Shown here piece after piece: positions 23,012-32,351 of a stretch of DNA of 64,000 nucleotides (positions are counted from its first letter, which is position 1; the number at the start of each line of letters is the position of its first letter). The translations under genes were made by a program, and so were the position numbers. Source of the stretch: Craspedostauros australis (Eukaryota > Bacillariophyta > Bacillariophyceae > Mastogloiales > Achnanthaceae); assembly GCA_026770025.1 (NCBI GenBank), contig JAMXDE010000004.1:3583501-3647500 (forward strand), in the 5' to 3' direction. Below the pieces are notes generated by a model. The model had not been told where the DNA came from and searched no databases. It worked only from the letters and a program-made list of their open reading frames with translations.

Positions 23012-23050
23012 GTCGTAATTCGCAAAAAACGACGTTTTCCCTTCCCCCCC
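23012..23050 (-). repeat. Right terminal inverted repeat of element 1
   Basis: Reverse complement matches 12202-12240 at 35 of 39 positions. It ends in seven C residues followed by ACA. Confidence 0.9.
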
Positions 23051-24975
23051 ACAGCAGAGCAGAGAATGGAGACCGGAAGCGCCCTGATGAGATGTCGAGA
23101 ACCAAGTTCAATGCGGTATCCTGAGTCGACGTTGTCCAGTGGTCTCTTTCTGACATGGTTCGCACTTGGTCGTATTGCACACTTCACCCTTCACCGTCCA
23201 TAGCTCTGGTACGAGTCTCATGCGGAGGCATGCAATGGAGAAGAGTTTGTGAATCAGTTGTGGAGCACGCACTCGGAGATTGTAGGGCGCGCTGTGATAG
23301 AGGCAACGCCGAGTCATCGCAATGCCAAGGCAGAAACGAACGCAGAGGTTCGCAGCTACGCAGCATGCTCGATTCGAAGAAAGTGCCATGGCGCTGATTC
23401 CGGTTCTTGCTACGATTAAGGTGTAGGAAACATGGGATGCGGAACATGGAACACGGGAGTGTAGTCGTTTGTCAATGGCTGCCAGTCTCACCTGGGTCTA
23501 TGTCCATCGAAATTGGATAGAGTAGAGCAGAGCAGAGCGGAGTACTGCAACACATGGATGAATCCTCACGGAAGGGATTGAAGTTTGATCCAGAGCTCGG
23601 ACGAGAAGTGGGCGCGCGCAGATATCGGACCTGGAGCACTCGAAGCCGGATGGGGATGACCGTGGATCGCCGACACCTGATCCGATTCCCAGAACCACCA
23701 CTGTCTCTTCCTTGTTTACATCTTCGGTTTGCGTTGAGTGCCTCACCTTCATTCATTCTCCGGAGTGATGCGGTACTCTCTGATACTCTCTACACACATA
23801 GGATGACATCCACTCATGTTTCATGCCAATAAACCAAAACCGAACCGCCAGTGACTGTCGCTGCGCTGTGCATGGTTCGACGGCGTATGAGAAACGATGT
23901 GGAGCAGTACACTCACTTCTTCTTTGTCTTGTTGTTGTTGTTGTTGCTCAACGCATTTGCCCACATCAGGCTGCATTCCTGCAATGGGCCATAGCACCTT
24001 GGCACCGCAGAATAGAGAAGAGGGCACAACTATCATGCAGCTGCCAGCATGTTGACGAACCTCAGCATGATTTAGAGAGCAGCAACGTGAACACGGCTGA
24101 GGACATGGTTCTGCTCATTCCACCAGTATTCGCGAAGTGCACGCGCATGTGCCTGCCAACACCACCACACGGATCACAGGAGTGCAGTATGGCATCGAGA
24201 GTTACGTTCTGTCCTGCTGGCACTCCATTTCTTGTGCAACAACATTCCTTGCGCCCGCATGAACACGGTCATAGTCTGCTCGTGTATGGTATTGCGTGCT
24301 GCCACCAACACCCTCCTCGCGAGACCTTGGCTCTCTCTCTCCACTTCGTCTTTCATGTGATCCAGGCGAAAGCGGCGAGGTTCGGCGGGTCGCCTCCCAC
24401 ACCTCTACTTTCTCTGCAGGCGCTAACAGAAGCTCACGAGGTTCCAACTGCGAAAATGTGGTCGGAGAAAAGCAAGTCGGCGTGAACATGGTCAAATTCG
24501 CAGCTTCGACATTCTCCATTTATTTGGTTTCCATGTTAAGTTGCGATTCACGAGTGATTGTCACGGCCATGGATCGCTTAAGTGGACAGGACCAATACTG
24601 CCAGAACAAGACAAAAAGGTGATTGCGCTTCTTGTCCGGAAGATGCGCAGGATAAGTATCACCGTGCCGCATTGGCATGACTGCGATACTTCGTGAACGA
24701 TCCGATCGTGAAATTAGTGATTGGAGGAGAGCACAGCGTCGAGCAAATTGAGACAGACAGCGAAGCGACAGTAGCACACCTCAATTCGCGTCACTCTCTC
24801 TGGAGAGTGAACGGTCGCGAATAGTTGCACAGCCACCATCATTAGAAGTATCACCATGAGCGGCATGTCCGTCGCGAGTGTTGGAGACATGCAACAGTCA
24901 TCGTCATGATGCCGGCAAGCAACGTGCGTGGTGGCAACGTGCCACGCAGATCCAGATTTGTGTGAACATGCCTCA
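23051..24975. other. Spacer between the two TIR-bounded intervals
   Basis: About 1.9 kb of apparently non-coding DNA. The longest frame (about 220 codons from 23823, plus) is Cys/His-rich with no domain and is not accepted. A short repeat of AGAGC units lies near 23520. Confidence 0.45.
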
Positions 24976-25032
24976 CGTACGACCTGCGCCAAACCGTAAA
25001 CTGGGTCACGATAACGCTAGTTGTAGAGTTTT
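24976..25032 (+). repeat. Left inverted repeat of interval 2
   Basis: Begins CGTACGACCTGCGCCAAACC. The first 28 bases match the reverse complement of the right copy exactly, followed by one gap and three mismatches over the rest. Confidence 0.9.
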
Positions 25033-25509
25033 GGCCCCTTGTTGCCACTGGTTTGCTTGCTTTTGGGAGAAACGGCGATTGTACATTTAGAGCTATTTCG
25101 TGTTTACTCTCGCTGATCCGTCTTCTACGTCACAGGGGACGGATTCCACGTCATGCAAAACGAGTCACAACAGAGGAAGAGACATCGTGTGACTCTTCCT
25201 CCACAAGACAACGTGATGACCGTGCGAAGCAACAACAGAATGCCAGCAGATCCGAAGGTTCGTCATCTCGCAGTCAGCAACTCCACTGGCAAGGCTCCGT
25301 CATTCCGGTCAACCACCATTTGCAATCTTTGCATGTCATCTGGGGCACACGGAAAAATGGCGCACAGGCAAGACGATTGTGGAATGTGTGTGATTTGTTA
25401 CTGCTAATTATTGTTACGGTTGTTTCGTGGTGGACAGCCGTTCGGGTCATGAGCGCAGGCTTAATTTGTAGATTCTGCGCTCGCTACTGTGTTGTGTCAT
25501 TCGAGCTCA
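25033..25509. other. Region between left TIR and partner gene 2
   Basis: A short plus-strand frame encodes CNLCMSSGAHGKMAHRQ-type Cys/His spacing but has no other support. No gene is called. Confidence 0.4.
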
Positions 25510-27228
25510 TCAGTCTTCATTGGAGGAGAAGAAGGTGTCGTTGCTGGGGGTTGTTGGCTCATTGACATCTGCAATGGTGCTCACCTCAGACAAAATGCTG
25601 CTGTCACTATCGGTACCATCATCGTGGTAGTATGTCATGTTGCTCTTCCTGTTGTGGCTGCTGTTGGCGCTGTGACTGCTCTTGCTGCGGTTGCTGCGGC
25701 GGGTACTACCAGTGTGGTCGCTGCGGGTACTACGGATACTTGCGGTGGTACCCTTCTTGCGGTTGCTCTTCATGCTGATGTTGCTTGGGAATTTGGCTGC
25801 CACCATCATGTCCGCGTTAAGTCGGCGCGAATCGCTTCTGGTTCTTGGCTTCTTGTTGATTCGGCTCGACTGGTTTCCGGATTCTCGAGTTCTGCGAGTG
25901 GATTGTTTGTTTGTTGTTCCCGAAGTGTCACTGTCATCGGAGTCATCGTCATTGGAATCAGGCCCTTCGTACATGTCGAACTGTTTGACACGCGTGTTGT
26001 CGCAGACGAACTCCACCAGTTTGTCCGGCTTTGCCATGACCAAGCAATACATCGTCTTTGTGCCGCGACGAGTGATGGTGGGGATGCATGGGGATTCGTT
26101 GAAGCGAAGAGGGTGGAACAAGCGATTAGTATCACCGGAGCGAAAGTCCGGTTGGATCGTGTGGGGCAATACAACACGTTGGATGTGAAGCCTGCTGTTG
26201 CGGCTGCCTGGGAAGGGCGCAAGTGATCCGTGGTACTTAGATAGTGTTGTTTGCAGTGCATTGCTGACCAAACCAATTCGGCTCAACGAGTTGCCAAGAC
26301 GATTGGGGGCGCGGAAAGATTCAGAGGGGAGTTTGTACTCGATGCGAATGGTGTTTTCTCCCTCAACGAAGAATTGGACACACTCATGATCCATGCCACT
26401 CAGCACATCAGTGAAAACACCAAAAGCAGACACAGTAGATGCTGCTGGGTGAGAAGGATCAGTCTGATTGGGAATTTCAAAGTAGTCAGTTGGCAGGAGG
26501 ATGGATGGTGGAGCTGATACCTCCTTTAGTGCACTCTTCAGGCTATCCATTGCAAAGGTGGTCTTTTTGCTGGTGGCAGCCTGCTTTGGTGCTGACTTCA
26601 TGTTTTGACGTGTGTTGTTTGATGTTGGGGATGGCTGGGGCTCGCTTTCTGCCTCAGAAAACACAATTCCGCCGTCGTCACTTTCCAGTTCTGTGTTCCC
26701 AAAGTAGTCACGTCCAGCTCGGGTACTGGTGTTGGGGGGACTGTTGATGCTTTCCCAATTGCGGCGGCTGGTGGGTGGTGGGCGAAGTGATTGTCCGGGG
26801 ACGAAGTCTGTTGCGACAGCTCCAGCGATGCTCTGGCGCTCGGTTTCAGTGCTTGCGAGTGTCAATCCGTAGCGGCGACCAAAGGAAGGAGAGAAGGCTG
26901 CAATGGGTGTGAGTGTGTGTGTGCATGAAGTGAATGGCAGTGACCGAGACTGTGACCATGGCAATGAAAGTGACAAGGCAGGTGCGCACTTACTCTTTGT
27001 TGGATCTCTGCCCCAGTGAACGTAGCGGTCCCAGACTTTTCCGTAGTTCTTCCGAAGCGTCTCCTTCTTGTACTTGCTCAGCCAACTGCGGTGATCCAAA
27101 CAGAACTTGTCGAAGGTGGCGGCGTCGTAGGTGTTGTTGTGGAACAGTTGCACGAGGTAGCCAGCGTCCTCGCCTTCTCGTGACCAGTAGGCGCTCTTTG
27201 TTGGTTCGGGTGGGTGTTGGTCGTTCAT
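25510..27228 (-). CDS. Harbinger partner protein (Myb/trihelix-like N-terminus), element 2
   Basis: Exon 1 complement(26994..27228) and exon 2 complement(25510..26897) join across a 96-nt phase-1 intron (donor GTAAGT, acceptor ATTGCAG), giving 540 residues. The N-terminus (YWSREGEDAGYLVQLF, then FDKFCLDHRSWLSKYKKETL and KVWDRYVHW) is a compact helical domain with regularly spaced Trp/Tyr residues, as in Myb/SANT or trihelix folds. It is followed by a conserved middle part (FEIPNQTDPSHPAAST and VFTDVLSGMDHECVQFFVE) and a Ser/Arg/Asn-rich basic tail, which suits a nuclear DNA-binding protein. Gene order, divergence from the transposase and intron phase match the pair in element 1. The role as transposition partner is inferred from family knowledge. 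Confidence 0.7.
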   Translation of the reverse strand: MNDQHPPEPTKSAYWSREGEDAGYLVQLFHNNTYDAATFDKFCLDHRSWLSKYKKETLRKNYGKVWDRYVHWGRDPTKSKCAPALSLSLPWSQSRSLPFTSCTHTLTPIAAFSPSFGRRYGLTLASTETERQSIAGAVATDFVPGQSLRPPPTSRRNWESINSPPNTSTRAGRDYFGNTELESDDGGIVFSEAESEPQPSPTSNNTRQNMKSAPKQAATSKKTTFAMDSLKSALKEVSAPPSILLPTDYFEIPNQTDPSHPAASTVSAFGVFTDVLSGMDHECVQFFVEGENTIRIEYKLPSESFRAPNRLGNSLSRIGLVSNALQTTLSKYHGSLAPFPGSRNSRLHIQRVVLPHTIQPDFRSGDTNRLFHPLRFNESPCIPTITRRGTKTMYCLVMAKPDKLVEFVCDNTRVKQFDMYEGPDSNDDDSDDSDTSGTTNKQSTRRTRESGNQSSRINKKPRTRSDSRRLNADMMVAAKFPSNISMKSNRKKGTTASIRSTRSDHTGSTRRSNRSKSSHSANSSHNRKSNMTYYHDDGTDSDSSILSEVSTIADVNEPTTPSNDTFFSSNED

Positions 27229-27310
27229 TGTTGTGAGGTTGTTGTGAGGATGAGCCGCAAAAACGACAACAACGACAGCAGCAGTGACACCACCATGAAC
27301 AACCGCACAG

Positions 27311-27376
27311 CAACATCATCATCAACAACAACAACAACAACAACATCATCATCATCATCATCATCATCAACAACAA
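27311..27376. repeat. CAA/CAT trinucleotide microsatellite
   Basis: Runs of CAA and CAT units alternate without interruption just upstream of the partner gene start. Confidence 0.9.
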
Positions 27377-27794
27377 CTCCACACTTGTGCAGTACTGTTC
27401 CTACACAAACAAACAGCAAAGACCAGCCCCAACCAACTCAAACACAGCGACGAGCACCACAACTTGAGGCAGATCAAGACAGTCATGGTCAACCAACGAA
27501 CATCGCTACAAAGCCTTGCAACTAAAACGGCTGTAACATTCATTTTATTCATTGATGTTTACAATAGTAGGTTACTATTAGATGTGTTTATCATGCAGCA
27601 TGAAGATAGCAATCAGTGGAGGTGTGGGGTGGGATGCCCATCATCATCAGTTTGTTTTTGTTTTGAGCCGTTTTTGTGGGACCGCTCTCATTTTGTGGCG
27701 AGCATTGGCGGTGATGTTCCGCTACGTTCGTGATTTAGCTGAGGTGTGACAAAGAGTTCGGGAATGTTCCAACATGTTCAAAAATGTGCGGAGA

Positions 27795-27802
27795 TGACGT
27801 CA
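27795..27802. promoter_or_regulatory. Perfect CRE-type palindrome TGACGTCA in transposon promoter
   Basis: It lies between the divergent transposase and partner genes, 576 bp upstream of the transposase ATG. A bZIP/CRE-binding role is inferred. Confidence 0.3.
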
Positions 27803-28378
27803 TCCGGAAAAGCCGACTGACGCCTGCTCATCGAATCACCATCTCTACGAGCGCTGCAGTACTTTTGTACGTAGCCCTGAAAATTGGAACACATGACACG
27901 ACTGGAATCTCCATTCACGAGTTCCAAAAAGGTCAAAAATGTTACAACATGTTCCAACGTGTGCCAACGTCGTCGGAGAATGTCGAAGATGTTCTACTTT
28001 GTGCGACAATTGTCTGGCTTGTTCCGTGGCGAAAAAATCCACCGCGGTGGGTTCCTCTTGGTGGGATCTGGAACGTCCCACGAATTTGGTGGAGAAACGA
28101 GCAACAACGAACCGTCATTCTTCCCGAACTGGCATTCCCCGACTGTTGGCAGCGAGAAACTGTCACCGTACAATGATCACCGTGTTGTTTGTCTCGCGGC
28201 GCGAGTGTGGTGTTTTTTGCGGCGGAAGTGGACGCGCAACAGAAGGGGGGGAGGGCCGAGCCAGCATGCCGACAACTCACCACCTTTTCTGCTGAAACTC
28301 GCACAAGCGACGCACCTGCGCCAACACGAAGCAACCACGAAAGCAACAACAACCGATCCATTGCAACAAGCCATCAGC

Positions 28379-29455
28379 ATGAAGGGATTCACAGGCGTCG
28401 AGATGGACTTCATCAAGTTGTCGTTGAACATGTTTGATGAGCGCTACGCACTGCAAACGAAGCATGTTGATGAGCTTCGAGCGGTGTTTCGTCGTCGTTT
28501 TGGTTGTTGCCCCTCAATATGCTCGATTCTTTGGGGGATGTGGACACCGCCCCCAAAATCAAATCACCCCAAGTACTTGTTGTGGGCACTGCGTTTCATG
28601 CGGAAGTACATGACAGAAGAGGACCTCGCGAGCGAGCTCAAGGTGACTGACAGAACGGTGCGCAATCACGTTTTCCCTGTCGTGAAAGCAATCGCATTGG
28701 TCAAAACCCAAATCGTAAGTGCTACTGTGCAGATTACGTGCTTCTGTGTGTACTCTACTCGTACTAGTCCTGTGGGGATTCCGCGGAACCGTTGGTACTG
28801 GCAGAGAAGAGCACCTCGCACGACAATGTCATTCACCATGTGTGCCACACACACAGCGATTCTCACATGCAAGTTCCACAACCGTTGTCTGTCATTGCTC
28901 TATTTTCCGTTTTTCAACGGGCAGATTTGTTGGGGAGATCGCTTCAAGAACACTAAAGGGAGATCGTGTTTGGTTTCTGTTGATGGTACTGATCTGCGCA
29001 TCTACGAGCAGAAGCCGTTTGACAAGTCCTGGTACTCCGAGAAGTTTAACGGTCCAGGGTTAAAATACGAGGTCGGAGTTGCGATTCAAACCGGGGAGAT
29101 CGTGTGGATCCATGGGCCGTACAAGGCATCTGTCAGTGACATCGTCATCTTTCGCAAGAAAATGAAACAGCGCCTTGCTCCTGGCGAACTTGTGGAGGCG
29201 GATCGCGGTTACAGAGGAGAAAGCGGACACATCAGAACCCCGGATGATGCTGGCTCAGTGGCGGAATTGCGAGCGAAGAGTGTTGTTCGGGCGCGCCACG
29301 AGGCCGTCAATGGGCGACTGAAAAAATTCAAGGTCCTGAGCAACGTTTTCCGCGGACATGACTTTGAGAAGCATCAGTACTATTTCTACGCAGTTGCTGT
29401 TCTCACGCAGCTCGAAATGCAAAATGGGTACCCAATGTTCCAGGTCGAGTACTAA
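28379..29455 (+). CDS. PIF/Harbinger DDE transposase, element 2
   Basis: Exon 1 (28379-28714) and exon 2 (28925-29455) join across a 210-nt phase-0 intron (donor GTAAGT, acceptor ACGGGCAG), giving 288 residues. The intron length is a multiple of three and it has no in-frame stop, so an unspliced message would also be open. Exon 1 includes a helix-turn-helix-like segment (DLASELKVTDRTVRNHV). Exon 2 carries the catalytic acids: SVDGTDL, SVSDIVIFR and RARHEAVNGRLKKF, with VEADRGYRGE between them. The junction TQI-ICWGDRF corresponds to REL-ICFEDRR in the first transposase, so the intron position is shared. Start taken at the ATG of MKGFTGVEMDF; an upstream in-frame Met exists but the sequence before it is not protein-like. 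Likely intact and functional together with the minus-strand partner. Confidence 0.85.
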   Translation: MKGFTGVEMDFIKLSLNMFDERYALQTKHVDELRAVFRRRFGCCPSICSILWGMWTPPPKSNHPKYLLWALRFMRKYMTEEDLASELKVTDRTVRNHVFPVVKAIALVKTQIVSATVQITCFCVYSTRTSPVGIPRNRWYWQRRAPRTTMSFTMCATHTAILTCKFHNRCLSLLYFPFFNGQICWGDRFKNTKGRSCLVSVDGTDLRIYEQKPFDKSWYSEKFNGPGLKYEVGVAIQTGEIVWIHGPYKASVSDIVIFRKKMKQRLAPGELVEADRGYRGESGHIRTPDDAGSVAELRAKSVVRARHEAVNGRLKKFKVLSNVFRGHDFEKHQYYFYAVAVLTQLEMQNGYPMFQVEY

Positions 29456-30600
29456 GTAGAATTGTGCAATTGATAACAGTATAGTGTCCACGACATTCAC
29501 AGTCATGCCCATTGGAAACAGTCTTCGTGGGGAGACGTGGACACCATCCTGTTCTACCATGCCCAGTGCAGGCTGTGCTCCATGCTGGTGCCAGTATTTT
29601 GTCATTTTTGTCCTGAATGGGCAATCGGACGTCATCGCATGCAGGTATTTATGGTTCCGGACATGTTTGCGACAAAAAGCAAGTTCTATAAAATATGCCC
29701 AGAGCTCACTTGTGTTCATTTATTTAAGCGAAGAAGAAACAGACATTATGCGCATGCGTATCAATCGAAGACTGGGTCACAGCGAAAACCGTCATTGGCA
29801 ATCAACCCGCCACCGTGGCGACAACAACTCGCTCACACGATTGTTTGTGTTGTGGTGGCACAGAGAGAGAGAGATCCACCAAATCGCAAATCTTCCCACC
29901 CAACAGCGTGAGAGCGCCAACTTGCCAATGAACCCGCCCCAATGTGCTTCATGGCACAGACGCTTCGGTGCCTGTTCGATGCGACACGACTGTGCATGCT
30001 GTCCTGGTGACGCGAGTGGTGTGATGCGGTTTGGTGCGAGACAACTTCGACCCAACAAACAATTTGCCAACGCTCCTTGTGCAATGACACTTGCCGGCTG
30101 TGTACCAGAACAGAGGCACCTTGTGTGGATCAACCACCACAACAGCTGGAGTCATCAAAAGAACCACACACGCCAATCTGTGTCAACGAACACACAGTTG
30201 TTGTCACAACAGACAAACCACACAGAGTGACACGTACAGCACTGATGACACGCAGACAAGTGCACCTTTGGGAAAATACAATTCGCGTATTCCACTAAAA
30301 AATAACCCTATTTTTAGACCTTTTTGGAAAGTCAGAATTAACAATTTAGACACGCTCCAAGACTTGACGCGCTGGTCTGTGCTTTTCCGTATCCTCCTGC
30401 GCCCGGCCTCGCGTCTGAATCTCTTTGTTCTCGTACACAACTGCAGAGCAGAGCAGAGTGGAGCAGCTCCATCGCTTCCACTTCTTGCACTGCTTCCTTT
30501 GGTGTCATAAAAAGGATCAGCCAACAACCAACAACCAACGATCAACGATCGATCAACGATCAACGAACAACGAACAACGAACAACAAGCAACAAGCAACC
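29456..30600. other. Region 3' of transposase 2
   Basis: No gene supported. An AT-rich palindromic patch (CTAAAAAATAACCC, then TATTTTTAG) lies at about 30296-30318, and runs of ACGAACA/ATCAACG short repeats occur at about 30530-30590. Confidence 0.4.
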
Positions 30601-31467
30601 AAGAGCAGCCCACACCGTGCAGCCATCACTCCTTTCTGCCAGGCCCTTGCTGCATCCAAGCATCTCATCCTCGCGTTGGAGCTCAATGAGACGCCTGAAG
30701 GATCCAAGCACGAAGAGAATGATCAGGATGTTCAATCGGCGCCGCCCTCCATCGCATCTCCGCAACCTCATCTGCAGCCCCATCTGCTGCCAGAATCTGA
30801 TGCTGCTGCGCCCCATGATGCGGATGATTACTCATGGCACCGACCCAACGAGGGCAGCATCTTGAAAGACTCCACCCTTCTGCAACAGCAGACGCCAGTA
30901 CCACCACGGCACCGCGGACAGCAGCAGCAGCAGCAGCAGCAGGTGCTCCATCACAGCACCAAGAAACGGTGCATGGCTGCTGCGCCTACTCAGAACCTCA
31001 AACACACATGGTGGACCCACACCAGGCAGTGCTGTATCTTCCAGACCGCGTTCCTGATCCCAGAGGACGGATACGCCAAGGATTTCTCGCATCTGCAGTA
31101 CGCCATCACATGCATGTTCAATCTCGGTTTGTGCCACCACCTCTTGGCCGTCCAGGAATGTTCGCAACAACACAGCAGCCTCCACACCTCCAAGCGCCTC
31201 TACGAACTGGCGTACAACCTCCTGACAGAGCCTCAGGTGGCGACAAGCGATGTGCGCAACATCTTCCCCCTGGCGATCCTCGACAACTTGGGTCAGGTGC
31301 ATTGACTGGATGGAAATCAAACCCAATCGAATCATTACTTTGAGCAACTACTGTCGACGTTGATGTTCATCGTGGAGTACACAGACTGCACTGAAGGCCT
31401 GGGCGGGTTCTTCTCGAATGTGATGGATCTCATGCTGCGAGATCCATTGACGGCACGGGCGGCTTAG
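30601..31467 (+). pseudogene. Decayed member of a diatom repeat-helical protein family
   Basis: The frame reads from at least 30601 to a TAG at 31465-31467, with one in-frame TGA at 31303-31305 and no ATG in that frame after the upstream stop at 30508. The C-terminal part has the pattern I recall from an expanded diatom family of unknown function: MFNLGLCHHLL, RLYELAYNLL, LAILDNLGQVH, then HYFEQLLSTLMFIVEY and GGFFSNVMDLML. The TGA falls directly after GQVH, where relatives carry an ordinary residue, so a TGG or CGA codon has probably mutated; homology clearly continues past it. A poly-Gln run lies mid-protein. The copy sits between transposase 2 and the mariner-like gene, so it may have been captured by, or trapped within, the mobile interval. 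A missed 5' exon is possible. Confidence 0.6.
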
Positions 31468-32351
31468 CCACTGCAGCACATGCGATCTGCTTTGCACACA
31501 AATCAGGGAACTGCATCAGCATCACAGTGCACGGTGCAGATATAGATATATATAAACAATAGAGCAGTCCGAGTCAATGGTTTTCACAAGCAGCGAGAGC
31601 ATGCATGGAGTACGCGAATGAGTGAAGTCTACGAGCAGTACATGGAGTAGTGGACTGTGCTCTTAGTGTACGAGTATGTAACATATTATAGGAGCTGCAC
31701 TAGCACATCACAACATAGCATAGCATAGCATACGAGCATTGCGTGGTGTGTATCGTTGCGCTCTGCTCTACTCTACTCTGCTCCACCAATACATGACGAT
31801 CGTGCTAGTGGTAGCGCCGTCGGCAGGGCACGAGCAGAGATGAATGATCGGAGGATGCATCGTTGGTGCTCCAGTGACGAGTACAGACACGTGGACTTGA
31901 TGGCAGCAAAGATTGTGAGGGTTGCACATGTATGATGAAAAGGAAGTGGAGTACTGGCATGGTACGATGTGGTACAGATGTACGAGTGCGGTACCAACAA
32001 AGAGGAGCCTTTGCCATTCGATTGGTTTGCGCAACACACACCGATTGTGCTGGCGCTCCGATCGACACAGTTGAGGCCTTGGAGCGTTTTTTGTGTGTGG
32101 TTCGGCTGGAATTTTTCCGACCAGAGCGGCACAACACAACGCGGTGGCTCCACAACGCACACCATTCACGACACAAAAATAACGGTCCTCGTCACAAAAA
32201 TCACACCACTCATCACAAAACACAAAAAAACTCAAACACAACACATCACATCACATCACAATCCTCCATGCCATCAAGCAGACGATGCGCACACAACCAT
32301 TCAAACCACAGGTGTGTCTAAAACATATAATACTACTACTTCGACTTGCAT
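31468..32351. other. Intergenic inside interval 2, no gene seen
   Basis: This contains short AT-type dinucleotide and TACGAG/GCATA repeats (about 31540-31740). Open frames on the minus strand here are Cys-rich and unsupported. Confidence 0.4.

Larger units (their letters stand above)
12202..23050. mobile_element. PIF/Harbinger-type DNA transposon, element 1 (10.85 kb)
   Basis: The element is bounded by 39-bp inverted repeats (12202-12240 and 23012-23050) that match at 35 of 39 positions and begin with seven G residues. The three bases just outside are ACA on both sides (12199-12201 and 23051-23053), fitting the 3-bp target duplication of Harbinger elements. Inside are a two-exon DDE transposase on the minus strand (13710-14749) and a divergent two-exon partner gene on the plus strand (19741-22624). 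Both are intact in the spliced models, so the element could be autonomous. Its large size comes from two tandem-repeat arrays lying between the two genes. Boundaries are read directly; the class is inferred from the transposase. Confidence 0.85.
27229..28378. other. Divergent promoter interval of the second Harbinger pair
   Basis: The 1150 bp between partner and transposase start codons hold a CAA/CAT microsatellite (27311-27376) and a perfect CRE palindrome (27795-27802). The equivalent interval in element 1 is 4991 bp. Confidence 0.6.
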
